A DNA stretch of 64,000 nucleotides, taken from Epiperipatus broadwayi (lineage: Eukaryota > Onychophora > Udeonychophora > Euonychophora > Peripatidae). Shown piece after piece: positions 35,941-47,913 of the stretch. The position numbers were made by a program, and so were the translations under genes. The notes under the pieces are model-generated. The model made no database searches, was not told the DNA's origin, and saw nothing but the letters and a program-made list of their open reading frames with translations. The stretch lies in assembly GCA_028023455.1 (NCBI GenBank), contig JAQFVV010012497.1:2854001-2918000 (forward strand), read 5' to 3'. Numbering within the stretch: position 1 is the first letter of the stretch; each line of letters starts with the position of its first letter.

Positions 35941-36479
35941 TAATAACTAATCTTACTATTCTGTCTCCTCAAGGTTATTTTTCCACTTTTCATTCATAAT
36001 GAATCCCACCTCACTTGTGCTTTCACTACTTCTGTCTTAATAATAAAATACAAGTCCGCTTTTAAAGTCAATTATTTCTCCAATTTTTCTTTTAATTTCA
36101 CACAGGTCAACATTGTCCCGTTTAATACTAGGCATTCTTTTAATATATATAATTTTCATTTACTTGGAATAAAGAGATTTTAACATCCTCCAAATTTGTC
36201 CACAAACCTTTGCCTTGACTAATGACATTGTAGCCTACTGAAAATAAGGCATTCAATTTGCTTTCATAAATACTCAATTCACTTTTCATTTAAAAATTAT
36301 CAGCAATTGAGAAGAAAGATTGTGATGTTTCTTGGTCTTAAATTCAGAAACAAAAAATCAATAAACTCATCAAGCTGGTCTGTATAAGTGAGTTACTATC
36401 CATACTGATTTATCAGTTGAATAATTGTATAGTAATAACTATTGCAATGACAAAAATATGCAAAATAGATATTAAATAT

Positions 36480-36985
36480 AATATAGGGGATTTGAATACA
36501 GGCTTTTGAGATCCCTTCAGCCATCCACTCTATCTCATACAACTGACACATATGACCACATACATGTGAAAAAAGATAAATGACCTCCAATATACATATT
36601 TTGTGCAGAACCAACACTCATCAGTTGCTCCAGATCGTCATCTTACACACACACACACACATAATCAGTGCTCGATTTATATTAAGATAGCAACTCTTCA
36701 CACTTCAATGGACATGCCTCAATCTACTCCACATCAGGACTATTAAAAATATGATGACAGAACACCCAAATCTTTTATTAATACCAATATTATTGTCACG
36801 CTCATATTGACCTTAAGTCACTCTGCCCCCACATTTATAGCGCCTTGTCCATTTAAATACACAAGAGGAATGGGCAGAATACAGGCTCAATTTGTAATAT
36901 TTTAAATACAAGTATGTTTTATCTACCTGGAGTCTAGATGTAATATAGAGATTTTGAACACAGACTTTCATACTTATATTTAAAA
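36480..36985 (+). repeat. Dispersed ~400-bp repeat, copy 6 (longest)
   Basis: Landmarks in full order from GGGGATTTGAATACAGGCTT to ATTTAAATACACAAGAGGAA, with (AC)n at 36647-36660 in place of the TA tract of other copies. The 73-codon minus-strand frame inside it is a by-product. Confidence 0.7.
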
Positions 36986-37214
36986 TAGATATTGAGTATT
37001 TGTATAGTTGGATTTCTTTAAGGCCTCAAAGAGAAAAATCAAAGGATTTATTTTTAGTTACTTCCTGTGGCCAACTATACTTTATACTTTGTAATTTGAT
37101 ATATTTTTTTTATAATAATCTATCTAACATTCTTAAATAAGTAATTTTAAATATTATTATAATGTTTTACCTTGTTAATTTATCATATGTACAGGTTAGT
37201 CTAATTCATGTGAT

Positions 37215-39850
37215 GTGATATGGCTACTTCTTTATCAAAGTCAGGAATCTCTTAGCCATTTATGTTCAAAAAAACCTGTTAAGTCACCATACTTTCCCTT
37301 TCCATTCACCACCCTAAGTTTTTCCCATATTCTCTATAGATCCCATTTCCACAACATCATCTTTTTCCATTCTATAACCTTTGAATCTAGATCATCCTTA
37401 TCTTTTTCCAATCCCAGCATAAAGACACAATCAATTATCCATTATATACTTATTTAAAATTGATTCTAATTCTTCTCTAGAACTACATTCGTACCCCTCA
37501 TCATTTCATAATACTATTTCTCTCTCCACTACATTCTGTCTTTTAATATATTTCCAAATATTTTTACTCCCATCTTTTTCAGTTTTATTAATATCTTTCA
37601 ATAATTTATTATTTAATTTCATTTCCTCTATATAATTATCTATTTTAGTTCAACTTTTTTTTATTTAAATGGTTTTCCCGTTTAATATTAACATATTTTT
37701 CACTTTCTTTGTTCTTAGTACATATTTATATTCTCTGCATGCTTTTTTCTTCTCTTTTACATTTTTTCTAATTCTCACTTTTCTATTACTTTTATACTTC
37801 TGAATATCTCTCACCTAAAACCCTATTTGCCACTTTTTCTACTTCACCACACCAATCCTTATATTCATTCCCAACCAACTCTTCAATAACTCCTTCTACA
37901 TTTATATTCTTCTAACTTATTCTTATCAGTCATTCTTCATCCATATCTTTCACTATCCTTTCTACTTTTATTATTATTTTCCATCACATTACTAACCATT
38001 TCTTTATATAGAAACTATGATCACTAATTACATACTCTCTCTTTTTCATTATCAAAAACTCATTTTCCATATTTTATTCATTTTCTCTTTATCTACTAAT
38101 ACATAGTTTGTTGTATGAATTTATTTTAGACAAAGTGTATTGTTCCTCATAAATATTTGATAAATTTCCAATGTTCAAATTCACTCTCGGAGAAAAAATG
38201 TTCAGAAGCTGCCCATTGTTGTTATTGATTCATCAATTTTTTCAATATGCCTATTCACATCCCCTATAACTATAATTTTCTCCATTTTTGGAAACTCTAT
38301 ATATTTTTAAATAGGCATTTATATATGCTATTGTTCCACTCCATTATAGTTTGACTATCTCCAATGGCCATATATACTATAGCCACCATCCATTCTTGTC
38401 TTCCTAACTTTATCTCAAACCACAAATGTTCTTAACACTTTACAATATTTAAATATTTTTTTGACATTACTCCTATACCACCACCCCTCTTTTCTTTTTA
38501 TTTATACTTTATCACACCAAATTTTTCAGTGTAGGTTCTTCTCTTAGATGTGTTTTCACTACTGCTAATATTTCAAGCCCTTCATTTTTAACTGCTTTGT
38601 TTAATTCCAATGACTTTTCTGCCCTCCTACCACCTTGCATATTCAAATATCCAATTTTTACAATTTCTTTTTTTTTTTTCCTGCCCTTTTATAAATTCTT
38701 TGACTCTTTCTGATCAATTATACTTGAAGTTAATTTGTTTATCATTAGTTTTACTGACCCATTCCCTTTCCACATCGACATTTGCATTTAGATACACTAT
38801 TTATTTCTTACATCCCATCTATCCTTAACTTTTTTTTTGCTGATACTTTAATTTAAAACCCTATCCCCCTTTATAAGTTGCCCAAAATATATATTTTTAT
38901 AAATCAAACCTAATGTGTCACTTCTTTGTTTTCCTAAATGCAATCCATTTTTACTGTATAACTCCCTATTACTAATAAAAAAATCTCACACATCCACAAA
39001 CATAACATTTCTATTGCATAGTGTTTCCAATCTCTCATTTATAGAATATTTCTATCTAATATATACCTGTTGTTGAATCTTGGAAGTAATCCAACTATTC
39101 CTATTCTTCCTCTAACCTTATTCAAACTACTAATCAATTATTTGTATTCATCCATTACTCTCTCTGGTGGCTCTGACAAATTATTTGTCCCCACCATAAC
39201 GCAAACATCTCTACTCCCAAGTGTATTTACCTTATCTGTAACATCTCTAATTCTAGCTCCAGGCAAACATACTATTACATATAAATTTCTATTTTCCCTT
39301 GCAATTACATCTTTACATCCTCCAATTAGTGAATCCCCTATCAATATTATCTCATAGTTTACTTTCCCTATTTTCTCTGTTACATTCTCTTCAGCATTCT
39401 GAACTTCCTTATCTATTTCTTCCTTATTGCTTCTATTCATTAATTCCTTGATATGCTTACACTTCATATCTAACATTTTTATTTTTACTTCTATATTCTT
39501 TACCTCTTCCTCTATCTTCTTTACTCTTTGGCTAACTATCTCCATTGCACTACTTATTTTGTCATCTATATCTCTTGTCACTCAACTAAACATATACTCC
39601 ACTCTATCATCCATATTTATATTTTCTTCAATTTCTCTTTTCTCTTTAAACTATCTACACCTAAAAACCATTTTTCATCTCTTTTACCACATTTATACAT
39701 GATCTATACAACTATATCCCTTTTATATCCTTCCTAGTCTTATTTAAGCACTTCAGATAAAAAAAACTTTATCACATATTGTACATGCTATTCATCATAC
39801 ATACATTTTGATGTACACATGCAGTCCATATTTCCTAATTTTTCCAATTT
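37215..39850 (-). pseudogene. CR1-like LINE on the minus strand, with an internal deletion
   Basis: Minus-strand reading from 39850 downwards follows the same order as the plus-strand copy at 57.8-62 kb: a Cys-rich start, a coiled coil and an esterase-like domain (39581-39138, below), endonuclease-like sequence, the start of the RT domain (about 37650-37460), then a jump to the 3' end (about 37440-37220, shared with 61780-61980). About 1.7 kb of RT is missing. The plus-strand C/T-rich frames in 37215-39740 are antisense by-products. Confidence 0.75.
39138..39581 (-). pseudogene. ORF1 fragment of the CR1-like LINE: coiled coil plus SGNH/GDSL esterase-like domain
   Basis: The longest intact piece, 147 codons. 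Residues 1-75 are heptad-rich (IVSQRVKKIEEEVKNIEVKI), as in a coiled coil. Then comes ILIGDSLIGGCKDVIAREN, with the GDS block that carries the nucleophile serine in SGNH hydrolases, followed by CLPGARIRDVTDKVN and VCVMVGTNNLSEP, where GTN-L matches the block III region (G-N) of the same fold. CR1-like LINEs are known to carry esterase and PHD domains in ORF1. The frame breaks after residue 147; the remainder continues in other frames. Confidence 0.7.
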
Positions 39851-40404
39851 CCCTATTCTATATTTAAATTTATTATTTTTCTATCACTCTCCAAACCTTC
39901 TTATACAATTTTTTTTTCTTTTTTTTTATAATGGAGAATGAGAAATACACATTTCTTTAAAACTCACACCTCAATGTTATCTCTCTTTCTCAAAATGAAT
40001 CACTCTCTCACTTAAAATTTAAATTAAGTAATAATCTAATATCAGCATTAAACAAACAATAGTAGTATCTATAAATATAAATATAAATATTCTGTTTTTT
40101 TTTTTATTAATTAAAGTATTGAATTAAGATGTGATATAAATATGCTTTTACACTTCAAATTATCTTCATTGTCTATATCTTGTAAATTAGGAAGCAATAA
40201 CAACTCATAAAAATCAAAGTGAGCTGATTTTTGAATTTCTTCAGTTTTAAACTTCTTCATATTTATTTCAGAGCATATGCTCAGAATTTGAAGTTTATGA
40301 ATCAACAAAAATATCATATAGTTTACAAGGTATAAAATTAGTAATTGTATTAGACAATTAATAAATGTAAATATATCAAATTTAAGCGTAAACAGATAAT
40401 ATTA
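39851..40404. other. No firm gene; a 49-68 codon frame at 40111-40317 (minus) is uncertain
   Basis: The minus-strand frame 40317-40111 has ordinary composition (for example KKFKTEEIQKSAHFDFYELL, then NLQDIDNEDNLKCKSIF), and its stop is soon followed by AATAAA plus an A run. It could be the end of a retrocopied gene, a terminal exon or chance. It is close to the 5' end of the CR1-like LINE, but no shared motif was seen. Confidence 0.25.
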
Positions 40405-40840
40405 TAATAACGTGAAAGCTAAACACCTTCAAACAGATACACTTTAAACATGCTTACGTGACAGCCAATCAGATGGAATAATGACATCACATGGGACTCT
40501 CAATTTTAAAACACAAGCCAGAACAATTAGAAAAAGATGGGACCCATCTTAATCTATGCCTCAATTTTATTTAAATAAGCCAGACTCAAGCATTTTGAAC
40601 TAAGAGTGTGAAGCTTAAATACCTTTGCATTTAATCCACTCTTAGTTCAAAATGCTTGAGTCTGGCTTATTTAAATAAAATTGAGGCATAGATTAAGATG
40701 GGTTCCATCTTTTTCTAATAGTTCTGGCTTGTGTTTTAGAATTGAGAGTTCCATGTGATGTCATTATTCCATCTGATTGGCTGTCACGTAAGCATGTTTA
40801 AAGCGTATCTGTTTGAAGATGTTTAGCTTTCACGTTATTA
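40405..40840. mobile_element. 436-bp foldback MITE with 204-bp arms, flanked by TTA (PIF/Harbinger-like)
   Basis: 40405-40608 and 40637-40840 are reverse complements with only scattered mismatches; the loop is 28 nt (40609-40636). The tips read TAATAACGTGAAAGCTAAAC on each side, and TTA directly flanks both ends (40402-40404 and 40841-40843), the 3-bp target duplication typical of PIF/Harbinger transposons. No protein is coded. High arm identity means either recent insertion or repair between arms. A transcript would form a long double-stranded RNA. Confidence 0.85.
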
Positions 40841-41029
40841 TTAGACAATTAGATAACATAATTTTAAAAAACTATTGTGTTTTAAAGTTAAGAGTTGAAA
40901 TTTGTTTTTTATGTTGAAAATGTATTTATTTTAGCTATATCATTTTAAATGGAAACTTTTTTTTAAATATATTGTGATTGATATTAATATATTATGAAAT
41001 GTAATGTGGTAAAATGTAAAGTATTTACA

Positions 41030-41205
41030 GATATCTGATGAAGACTTCAAATCAGTTGAAACAGTTAATAAATAAAGTAAAAATTGCTTTAAAAAGTGCT
41101 AAAGAGAATGGCACATTTTATTATATTATAGAGAATTTGGCACAGTTCGTAGAGCATCCAACTTGGTATCAAGATATTCAAGGATTGATTCTACCACTAA
41201 AACTT
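41030..41205 (+). repeat. Hammerhead-like core joined to a tRNA-like segment
   Basis: 41035-41062 reads CTGATGA-AGACTTCAAATCAGTT-GAAAC, with both hammerhead boxes intact but a weak central helix. At 41130-41195 a tRNA-like pair follows: GGCACAGTTCGTAGAGC (A-box region) and AAGGATTGATTCTACC (B-box region). The 65-codon frame at 41038-41235 starts in the ribozyme-like core and is not accepted as a gene. It could be a composite SINE or an old Penelope-derived piece with a SINE inserted. Confidence 0.4.
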
Positions 41206-44200
41206 TTTATAATTTCTCATATATATATATTCTAACCTATCTAAAGAGCGAATGACTTCTATTCAAATAAATGAGCGAATTCAATAAAGAGAATTCGGAA
41301 AGCCTAATTCTATTAAAGAGATTCGGACGCTTCCGTCTAGGACGGGTTTTTAAACCCTATATTTTTAACTAATATAGCTGGACGTTAGGTTAGTTATAAT
41401 AATTCAGCTACAGCGATATGCAGTTCAGACAGAGATAGAATAAAAAAAATTATCATTAATAAATTAAATTAAAAAAAAAATAAACTAACATTCTTTCTCT
41501 ATCCAAAACACATTCTCTGAGCTGTAAGTACTTGCACTGTTCGACAATGATGATGATGATTTCATGTCATTGTTAGTATTACTGACTAAAACAAAACATT
41601 TATTCATTTGCCAATATGATCTCAATATTTTATTATTATACAATCAGAAGTTTCAATCTCTTAAGCCATGCCACGCTTGTAATGTTGATCATAATTGATC
41701 AATTCTTAATGTAAGAGCACTTATAATAATGACACTAATCTCAGGGTTCTCTGTTATTTTTAAAGAAAAATGCTCGGCAGTATTGTGTTGTCACATATGA
41801 CTGACATTCTGGTCAGCTATAGGAAACATTTACCTTATTTAAATTCCAGGTGTCTTCATCCACATATCAACTATTATAATATTTAACGAGTTGATAACCA
41901 TAGTCAATAACAACGCATAATTTTGAATAATACAGCCATTTTATCCAGAATCTCAGTCGGAATGATGAAAAGACAAGGGTGCTTTTGTGTCCTTCCATCA
42001 TCCATGACAACACAATAATTTAACTAAGATTTATTACTTAGACCCTTCACTTAAATGTGTATGGAACAATGTGCAACCAAAACTTACTAGTTTGGGAATA
42101 AAGTGATTTTACACACACATAAAATAAAATGTTTTGGTCTGAAGTTTTCAATTCCATAACTAATTCTTATTAAATTAAAATATACTGAAATATTCTGATC
42201 TGCTTACAATTGTCTATCTGGTGTATTGAATTTAAGATTTCATAAATGATTTTGGACTCAAGAAAGTATTGCAAGTATTATGCCAATACACTTTTATTTA
42301 GCACACAAGAAAAATGACTCAAAACAACTTGTAACAAGACTATAGTTTATTATTAAATTTTTAACAAGATTATAATTTATTATTACAGTTTAACAAAACT
42401 ATCCTTTATGATTAACATAATAAACAAACATATACAATTTATTCGATCCCATATGGATAAAACAAAATATAATTAACATTAATTCGTCTATACTTTTAGA
42501 CTTGGATTCGAACTACTTCTTCATCTTCTTTTTACATTTATGCAAATTGAATATAACAAATTAAATATTATTATCGCTTCATCAACTCATCCGTTTAGTG
42601 TATCTTATATGAACGGCTGCTTAACTTTATTAACTAACTATTTATTTTAAAATAAAAATAATCTGATTCGATTTTTATAATCATATCATTTAATTAAATG
42701 ATAGTTTTTATTTAGATAACTTATTATAATTTATGGGTTATTTATCAGAAGTTACACTTATTATTTTAATATTTACCTTAATAACAACTGAAGTTGTTAT
42801 ACACACTGTTTTTCTTAGTATAAGTTATATTGTGAGTGCTACTTAATCATTAACCCGAATTAAACCTAGTATTTGAACCCTCCATTGGCAAATAAAATTT
42901 TTAAATCATGCAATTTTAAACTTGCTCTCTCCATTGACTTACGTGTGGATTACCAGCACTATTCCGCTGCACAATCCAGACATTGATCATATATACTAGC
43001 ACGCTATTTATACTAAATGGATCGTGAGGAATTAACCTCCAATATACCCATTATCTTGCCATAACTTTCTAAACAAAACACAATATTCAACACCTTCCGT
43101 GGTGGAATTATCTCTATTTTCTCATGAGGAATATGGAATAACACCGAAGGTCTGTAGAGTTAACTACTACATTAAAATAGATTGGTGGGTCCTTGCCTCT
43201 TACTTGGGCATAATAGGAACGCACACCAAATATAATCCTCTCCTGGGATTTTAACGAATGAAATACACTAAATACGATATAAATTACTGATCGTCCTAAC
43301 TCTGAGAAGCGATCACTTGGGTTATAAACATACCCAAACACTAGATTTATCTATTCCCCTCATGGAAAATAAAGCTTTTGGGGAGGTCATTTTCCATCCC
43401 ACCAAATAGATACATTACTATTATTACTAATGCGAATATTAATCATATACTGATGCTATATCGGGGCAAGACAAGCAAATACACTAATTACATTAAATTT
43501 ATGTTCCGGGGTATATTTAGATCAACGTCTGAAATCAATGGATAACACAGAATAAACCATAATAATTTTCACCTTTGCCAAAGAAACATTCAACAAGTAA
43601 TTGGTAGTATAGATTAAGTGAATGCGTTAATAAAGAATAATTGGGAATAAGTTCCGCAATTACATAGTATAAATTTGTTTCAAACTTTAAATAAGTAATA
43701 TCCTGTATAGCACTTCTCTTTAATTACTTCTGATAATTTTAACTAGATATTTTACCTATCAAGTATCTGAATTTTTCTTCTTTTACGCATCTAACATATA
43801 AATTTATCCCCATAATTGCATATCATAAGTAAACACATTTTATAAAAAAAAAAACAATTTTTTTTTTTATGTCGAATATAAATTTAACCTAGAATAATTA
43901 CAGGAAAACATACCTTTATGATTACAAGGTCATTTAAATATTACTTGACTATACAGCCTTTAACCTGTAGATATAAAAAAAAATACACATAATTTTACAA
44001 ATTAATAAAAAAAATCATTACTTAACAAGTGATTATTATCTCACTAGAAAAATGTTTTTCTGTTGGGCAATTTATCTAGATGAAGAACTTGATCCGTTCG
44101 TAGTTCACGAAGCAAAATTTAAAATAAGAAACACATTTTATTATTTCATTTATATAAAAGTTGCCTCCATTCTGGTGCAATTAATAAATTAGGCAAAGAA

Positions 44201-45990
44201 AACATAGCAGCATTGGATGTTAACTCTTCCTTGAATTAACTGATATAATTTTTGGGATCCAAGAAAACAATACATATTTTAACATGACGAATATTTGACG
44301 ATTGACGATCACATATACAATTCTTTTCTTTTTACTATTGGTGATACATATCATTTTTAGCTAGCTGGCTTAGGAATAAAACTAATGCGCGAATTTTCCA
44401 AAATACTATTATTATAAGGACTGCAGCTGACTTACGTGGATATAAAGTTTTAACGACTCCATTTGATGTATAATATAACATATTATATTATAGTTATAAT
44501 TAAGTCACTAATGTTTGTAGTTTTTATTCCTACTCTAGGAATTATAATTTTTCTTTAATAATGAATTCTCCGTAAAATGCACACATACAAATTTTCCGAT
44601 ATTTGCCTTGAGAAAATTTATATTTTCTTTTTTAAAAATATACAGGTGCATAAGTAAATATCCTTTATCACTACTATTATTTTTAGATAATTTTCAGTGA
44701 ATAAACATATTTTAACGTGGGGAACTTACATTATTTTCAAACGCAGACAATTTCTTTTAGAAAGAGCGCGAAATGTTTCTAGTTAACTTTCCTTGGCTTT
44801 TATAATATGTCTTTTAAATATAATTTTTCTTTTATACCACAAAAAGATAATTAAATAAGGTAAAGTTAACAAATCATTGATTATTTCCTGGAAATTATTT
44901 ATACTACTTATTTTAAATATAATGACATTTTCAGTGATTGCTGTAGTTAATACGGTCATTTTGAACTTTAGCATAAGATAGTATATTTTTGCGTATAAAA
45001 AGCTTTAAAATAGGTAGATGGCAATAGAAAACAGAATATCTTATCAAATAGGATTATCCCCGCATGGTATTACTAACAATTTACTGGACTTATATTTATT
45101 TCTGCAATAAAAAATAATAAAAAATTTGTTACCGAATTTCAGTACTGCTTCCTCCTTGTAAAACTAAAGTCAGACTAAACTTTCTTCAAATTTTGGCGGT
45201 CTTCTTTTAGCGACCTCTTACAGAAAAATAATCATTTAATTATAACATAAACAAAAGAAAGGGAAAAAAAAAAAAACTTATTACAATTATATTTTTCCGT
45301 ATAATTTAAATGGATTACCAAGTAAATTGACAAATAATAAAAAATAATAAGTATATTTAATTAACAATGCTTATTAGTGATGTATAATTCTATATACACT
45401 ATTATCTAAATTAATTTAAAATTTACCAGAAGTTATTGTGCTTTATGACAAGATATTCATCTACTCTCCCTCTACCCATCCAAAATCAATTACTGTTTAT
45501 AATATGTGCTTTTATACTATATTAAATTGCTATTATTGTTAATATTTTAATTAAATTATTCATGCTCTTCTTCAAAATGACATCACATTACTAAATTTAT
45601 TAGTTATTTGCTTAAAACACGTTAAAGTGAGTAAATAGTATACTTTATTAATCACTTAATATTATTATTATTTTATCTTTTTATTTTCTAAAAAAGGATA
45701 GCATTGTTTTCCTGTGGAAACAATGCTAAATAAACCAAGTGTCAATAACACTAGGTTACAATATATATATATTACTACAGTTTAAATGGCATTTTTTTAT
45801 ATTTACAGTATTATCCTCATTGGTGTGTTTAAATGTCAAATTATCTCTCAAGACAAAAAAATTTAACATTCAATCATTCTCACATGATACTATAATCTAT
45901 CATAACATTTTACATTGTTTTTTAGTATCCCAATTTTATATTCCTATACTTAATGCTATGCTATCAAGCACATTTTAGTTCTTTTATACA
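41206..45990. other. No gene recognised; more complex sequence at 41250-41520 and 42480-45230
   Basis: This stretch has fewer homopolymers than its neighbours and more CpG. A 75-codon minus-strand frame at 43114-43341 (NPSDRFSELGRSVIYIV and RGKDPPIYFNVVVNST) has ordinary composition, but no splice support or family was recognised. A small perfect hairpin lies at 45699-45728. Nothing else is supported. Confidence 0.35.
45699..45728. other. Short perfect hairpin
   Basis: TAGCATTGTTT and AAACAATGCTA are exact reverse complements, separated by TCCTGTGG; the stem extends by CC/GG with one bulged T. It could be a small-RNA precursor or nothing. Confidence 0.4.
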
Positions 45991-45999
45991 TAAAGTAAG

Positions 46000-47060
46000 G
46001 TTTCTATTACTTAGATTAAGAAGTTTATATCAGAAACTTTTATAGCATTTAAATATCAGAAAACTAATAGAGAGAGTAGATCTTAATCAACTTAAACAAT
46101 TATGACAGTGTGAAATATGATCAGGTATGATAATCAAGATATTAATTGAATTCTGAATAGTATAACAATCCAAGTATGTGCAAGATGATAAAGAAATATC
46201 AGCAACTTCAGTCAAGAGATGGAAACTACATGCTTGAAAGTTAAGTATAAGAAAATTAATGACAGGATAAAATAAATTTTTAATAATTATTCACACTGAT
46301 AAACTTGCCTGATTAACTATATTGAATTGAGCAATATTTTATATGTGGAAATATCTGATTTAAGATCATTGCAATATACCATTACTAACTGATGACAAAA
46401 AGTTAGAACATTTCAATATGTAATCAGCAAAGTTCAATATTAAAAATAAGAAATTAATAAAACTTTAACATAATTTGTTGTTACCTTAACAAAAGGTATT
46501 ATTTACCATGATAGATATACTGCTAATGTGGGATCTTCAAAAATTAAATTCTTCAACTCATTCATTAATAAATATTGGCAGAGCCATTCTTAACTATTTT
46601 TGATGCTATCAAAAAAGTTCATTTCCATAAATTGATATCTTAACAAGTCAAAGTCATTCTATAAACAGAAACAAAAATATTTATTTAGAGAAATTAAAGT
46701 AAAAAATGCATGAGATAGATGAACAAAACAAAAAATGGAATTTTTTTAATGTAATAATAATAATATCACAAACAATTACAAATATATAGTAACATTAGAC
46801 ACATGCTACAGTTAATGATAATGGGTAGATTAATTATTAACAGAAAAACTTTCTTTAGAAACAAATCAATAAATGTAATGCTATATATAAAGTAGTTTGT
46901 AGGTGTGAGTCTAGTTACATTAGTGAGTCAAAATGTGTATTTAAAAAGAGAATTTATGAACATGAGCTATTGTCTAAAAAATTGTTATTTTGATGATATA
47001 GATTCAGTTATTTGCACTGGAGTTTTTGTTTTAAAAATGTTGTTTTATGTGAAATATGAC
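46000..47060 (+). pseudogene. Strongly decayed Penelope-like element (GIY-YIG end readable)
   Basis: At about 46865-46985 the plus strand reads CNAIYKVVCRCESSYISESK then CVFKKRIYEHELL. The intact copy at the right edge has NSIIYRLICGCGVQYIGESK then CTFEKRIKEHMLL, so this is the same GIY-YIG-type endonuclease end, here with the glycine of YIG changed to Ser. Upstream sequence back to about 46000 has the look of RT remnants but is too shifted to align. Stops follow directly. Confidence 0.6.
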
Positions 47061-47359
47061 TTGAGAAAAAGAAAAGTATGAAAGGTTATTTTTTAGGTAA
47101 ACATTATAATTGTATAAATATACATAAATTATGGAAAATTACCATTCATATTAGAATATTAATGTTATATGAATTTAAGGAGATTTGTATTTTTTAAATT
47201 TTAATTGTACTTGCTATTCAAGATGGCAGGCATACCATAAACTAGCTATAAATGTTATTTATTTATATATTGTCATATTAAAAATTGTAGTTAATTCCAA
47301 TATTATATAAATAGGTTACAATGAGATATTATTTTATATAAGCTATGTTTTTTATGTAA

Positions 47360-47559
47360 TAGTGATATTAGTGATTAAGCCAATGCACATGCGCTTTAAA
47401 GATAAATTATAAATGAATACTCTCGATTCTTCCAGACACAAGATATAGTATTTTAGAAAGAATGGAATGAATCCACCCATTCTTTTGACCCAATCATTTG
47501 TGTATAGGCAAATCTTAAGCATGTGGAAATGAAAGTGTGAAGGTGTTAAACGATCACTA
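47360..47559 (+). mobile_element. TA-flanked MITE, copy 1 (right arm altered)
   Basis: Starts TAGTGATATTAGTGATTAAG and follows copy 2 closely to about 47505, then diverges. ATCACTATAAAT at 47553-47564 preserves the right tip. Confidence 0.6.
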
Positions 47560-47689
47560 TAAATTACATTTGTTGTGTTTGAACGAATGACACTTGTGAA
47601 ATCTTTACAATTTATGACACATCATTCTTTAGTTGAAATTAAACATATATAATGAGATGTTATTTTATATTGCACTGTTTTTTATGTAA

Positions 47690-47913
47690 TAGTGATATTA
47701 GTGATTAAGCCAATGCACATGCGCTTTAAAGATAAATTATAAATGAATACTCTCGATTTTTCTAGACACAAGATATAGTATTTTAGAAAGAATGGAATGA
47801 ATCCACCCATTCTTTTGACCCAAACGTTTATGTATGGGCAAAAAAATCAAGAGAATTCATTTATAATTTATCTTTAAAGCACATGTGCATTGGCTTAATT
47901 GCTAATATCACTA
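47690..47913 (+). mobile_element. TA-flanked MITE, copy 2, with ~72-bp terminal inverted repeats
   Basis: Left arm 47690-47762 (TAGTGATATTAGTGATTAAG...) is the inverse of 47841-47913 (...GCTAATATCACTA). TA at each tip fits a Tc1/mariner-type TA duplication. The centre holds ACACAAGATATAGTATTTTA. The upstream flank (AATGAGATGTTATTTTATAT) also precedes copy 1, so the two copies arose by local duplication of a unit of about 330 bp rather than two insertions. Confidence 0.75.

Noticed and set aside
37215-39740. Several plus-strand frames rich in Ser, Phe, Ile and Leu
   Set aside because: Antisense to the purine-rich coding strand of the CR1-like LINE.
42860-42990. tRNA-like GGTTCAAATAC on the minus strand
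   Set aside because: Only a B-box-like sequence; no matching A box, duplication or A tail.
43114-43341. 75-codon minus-strand frame of ordinary composition
   Set aside because: No recognised family, splice site or neighbour; could be chance in a less A+T-rich stretch.
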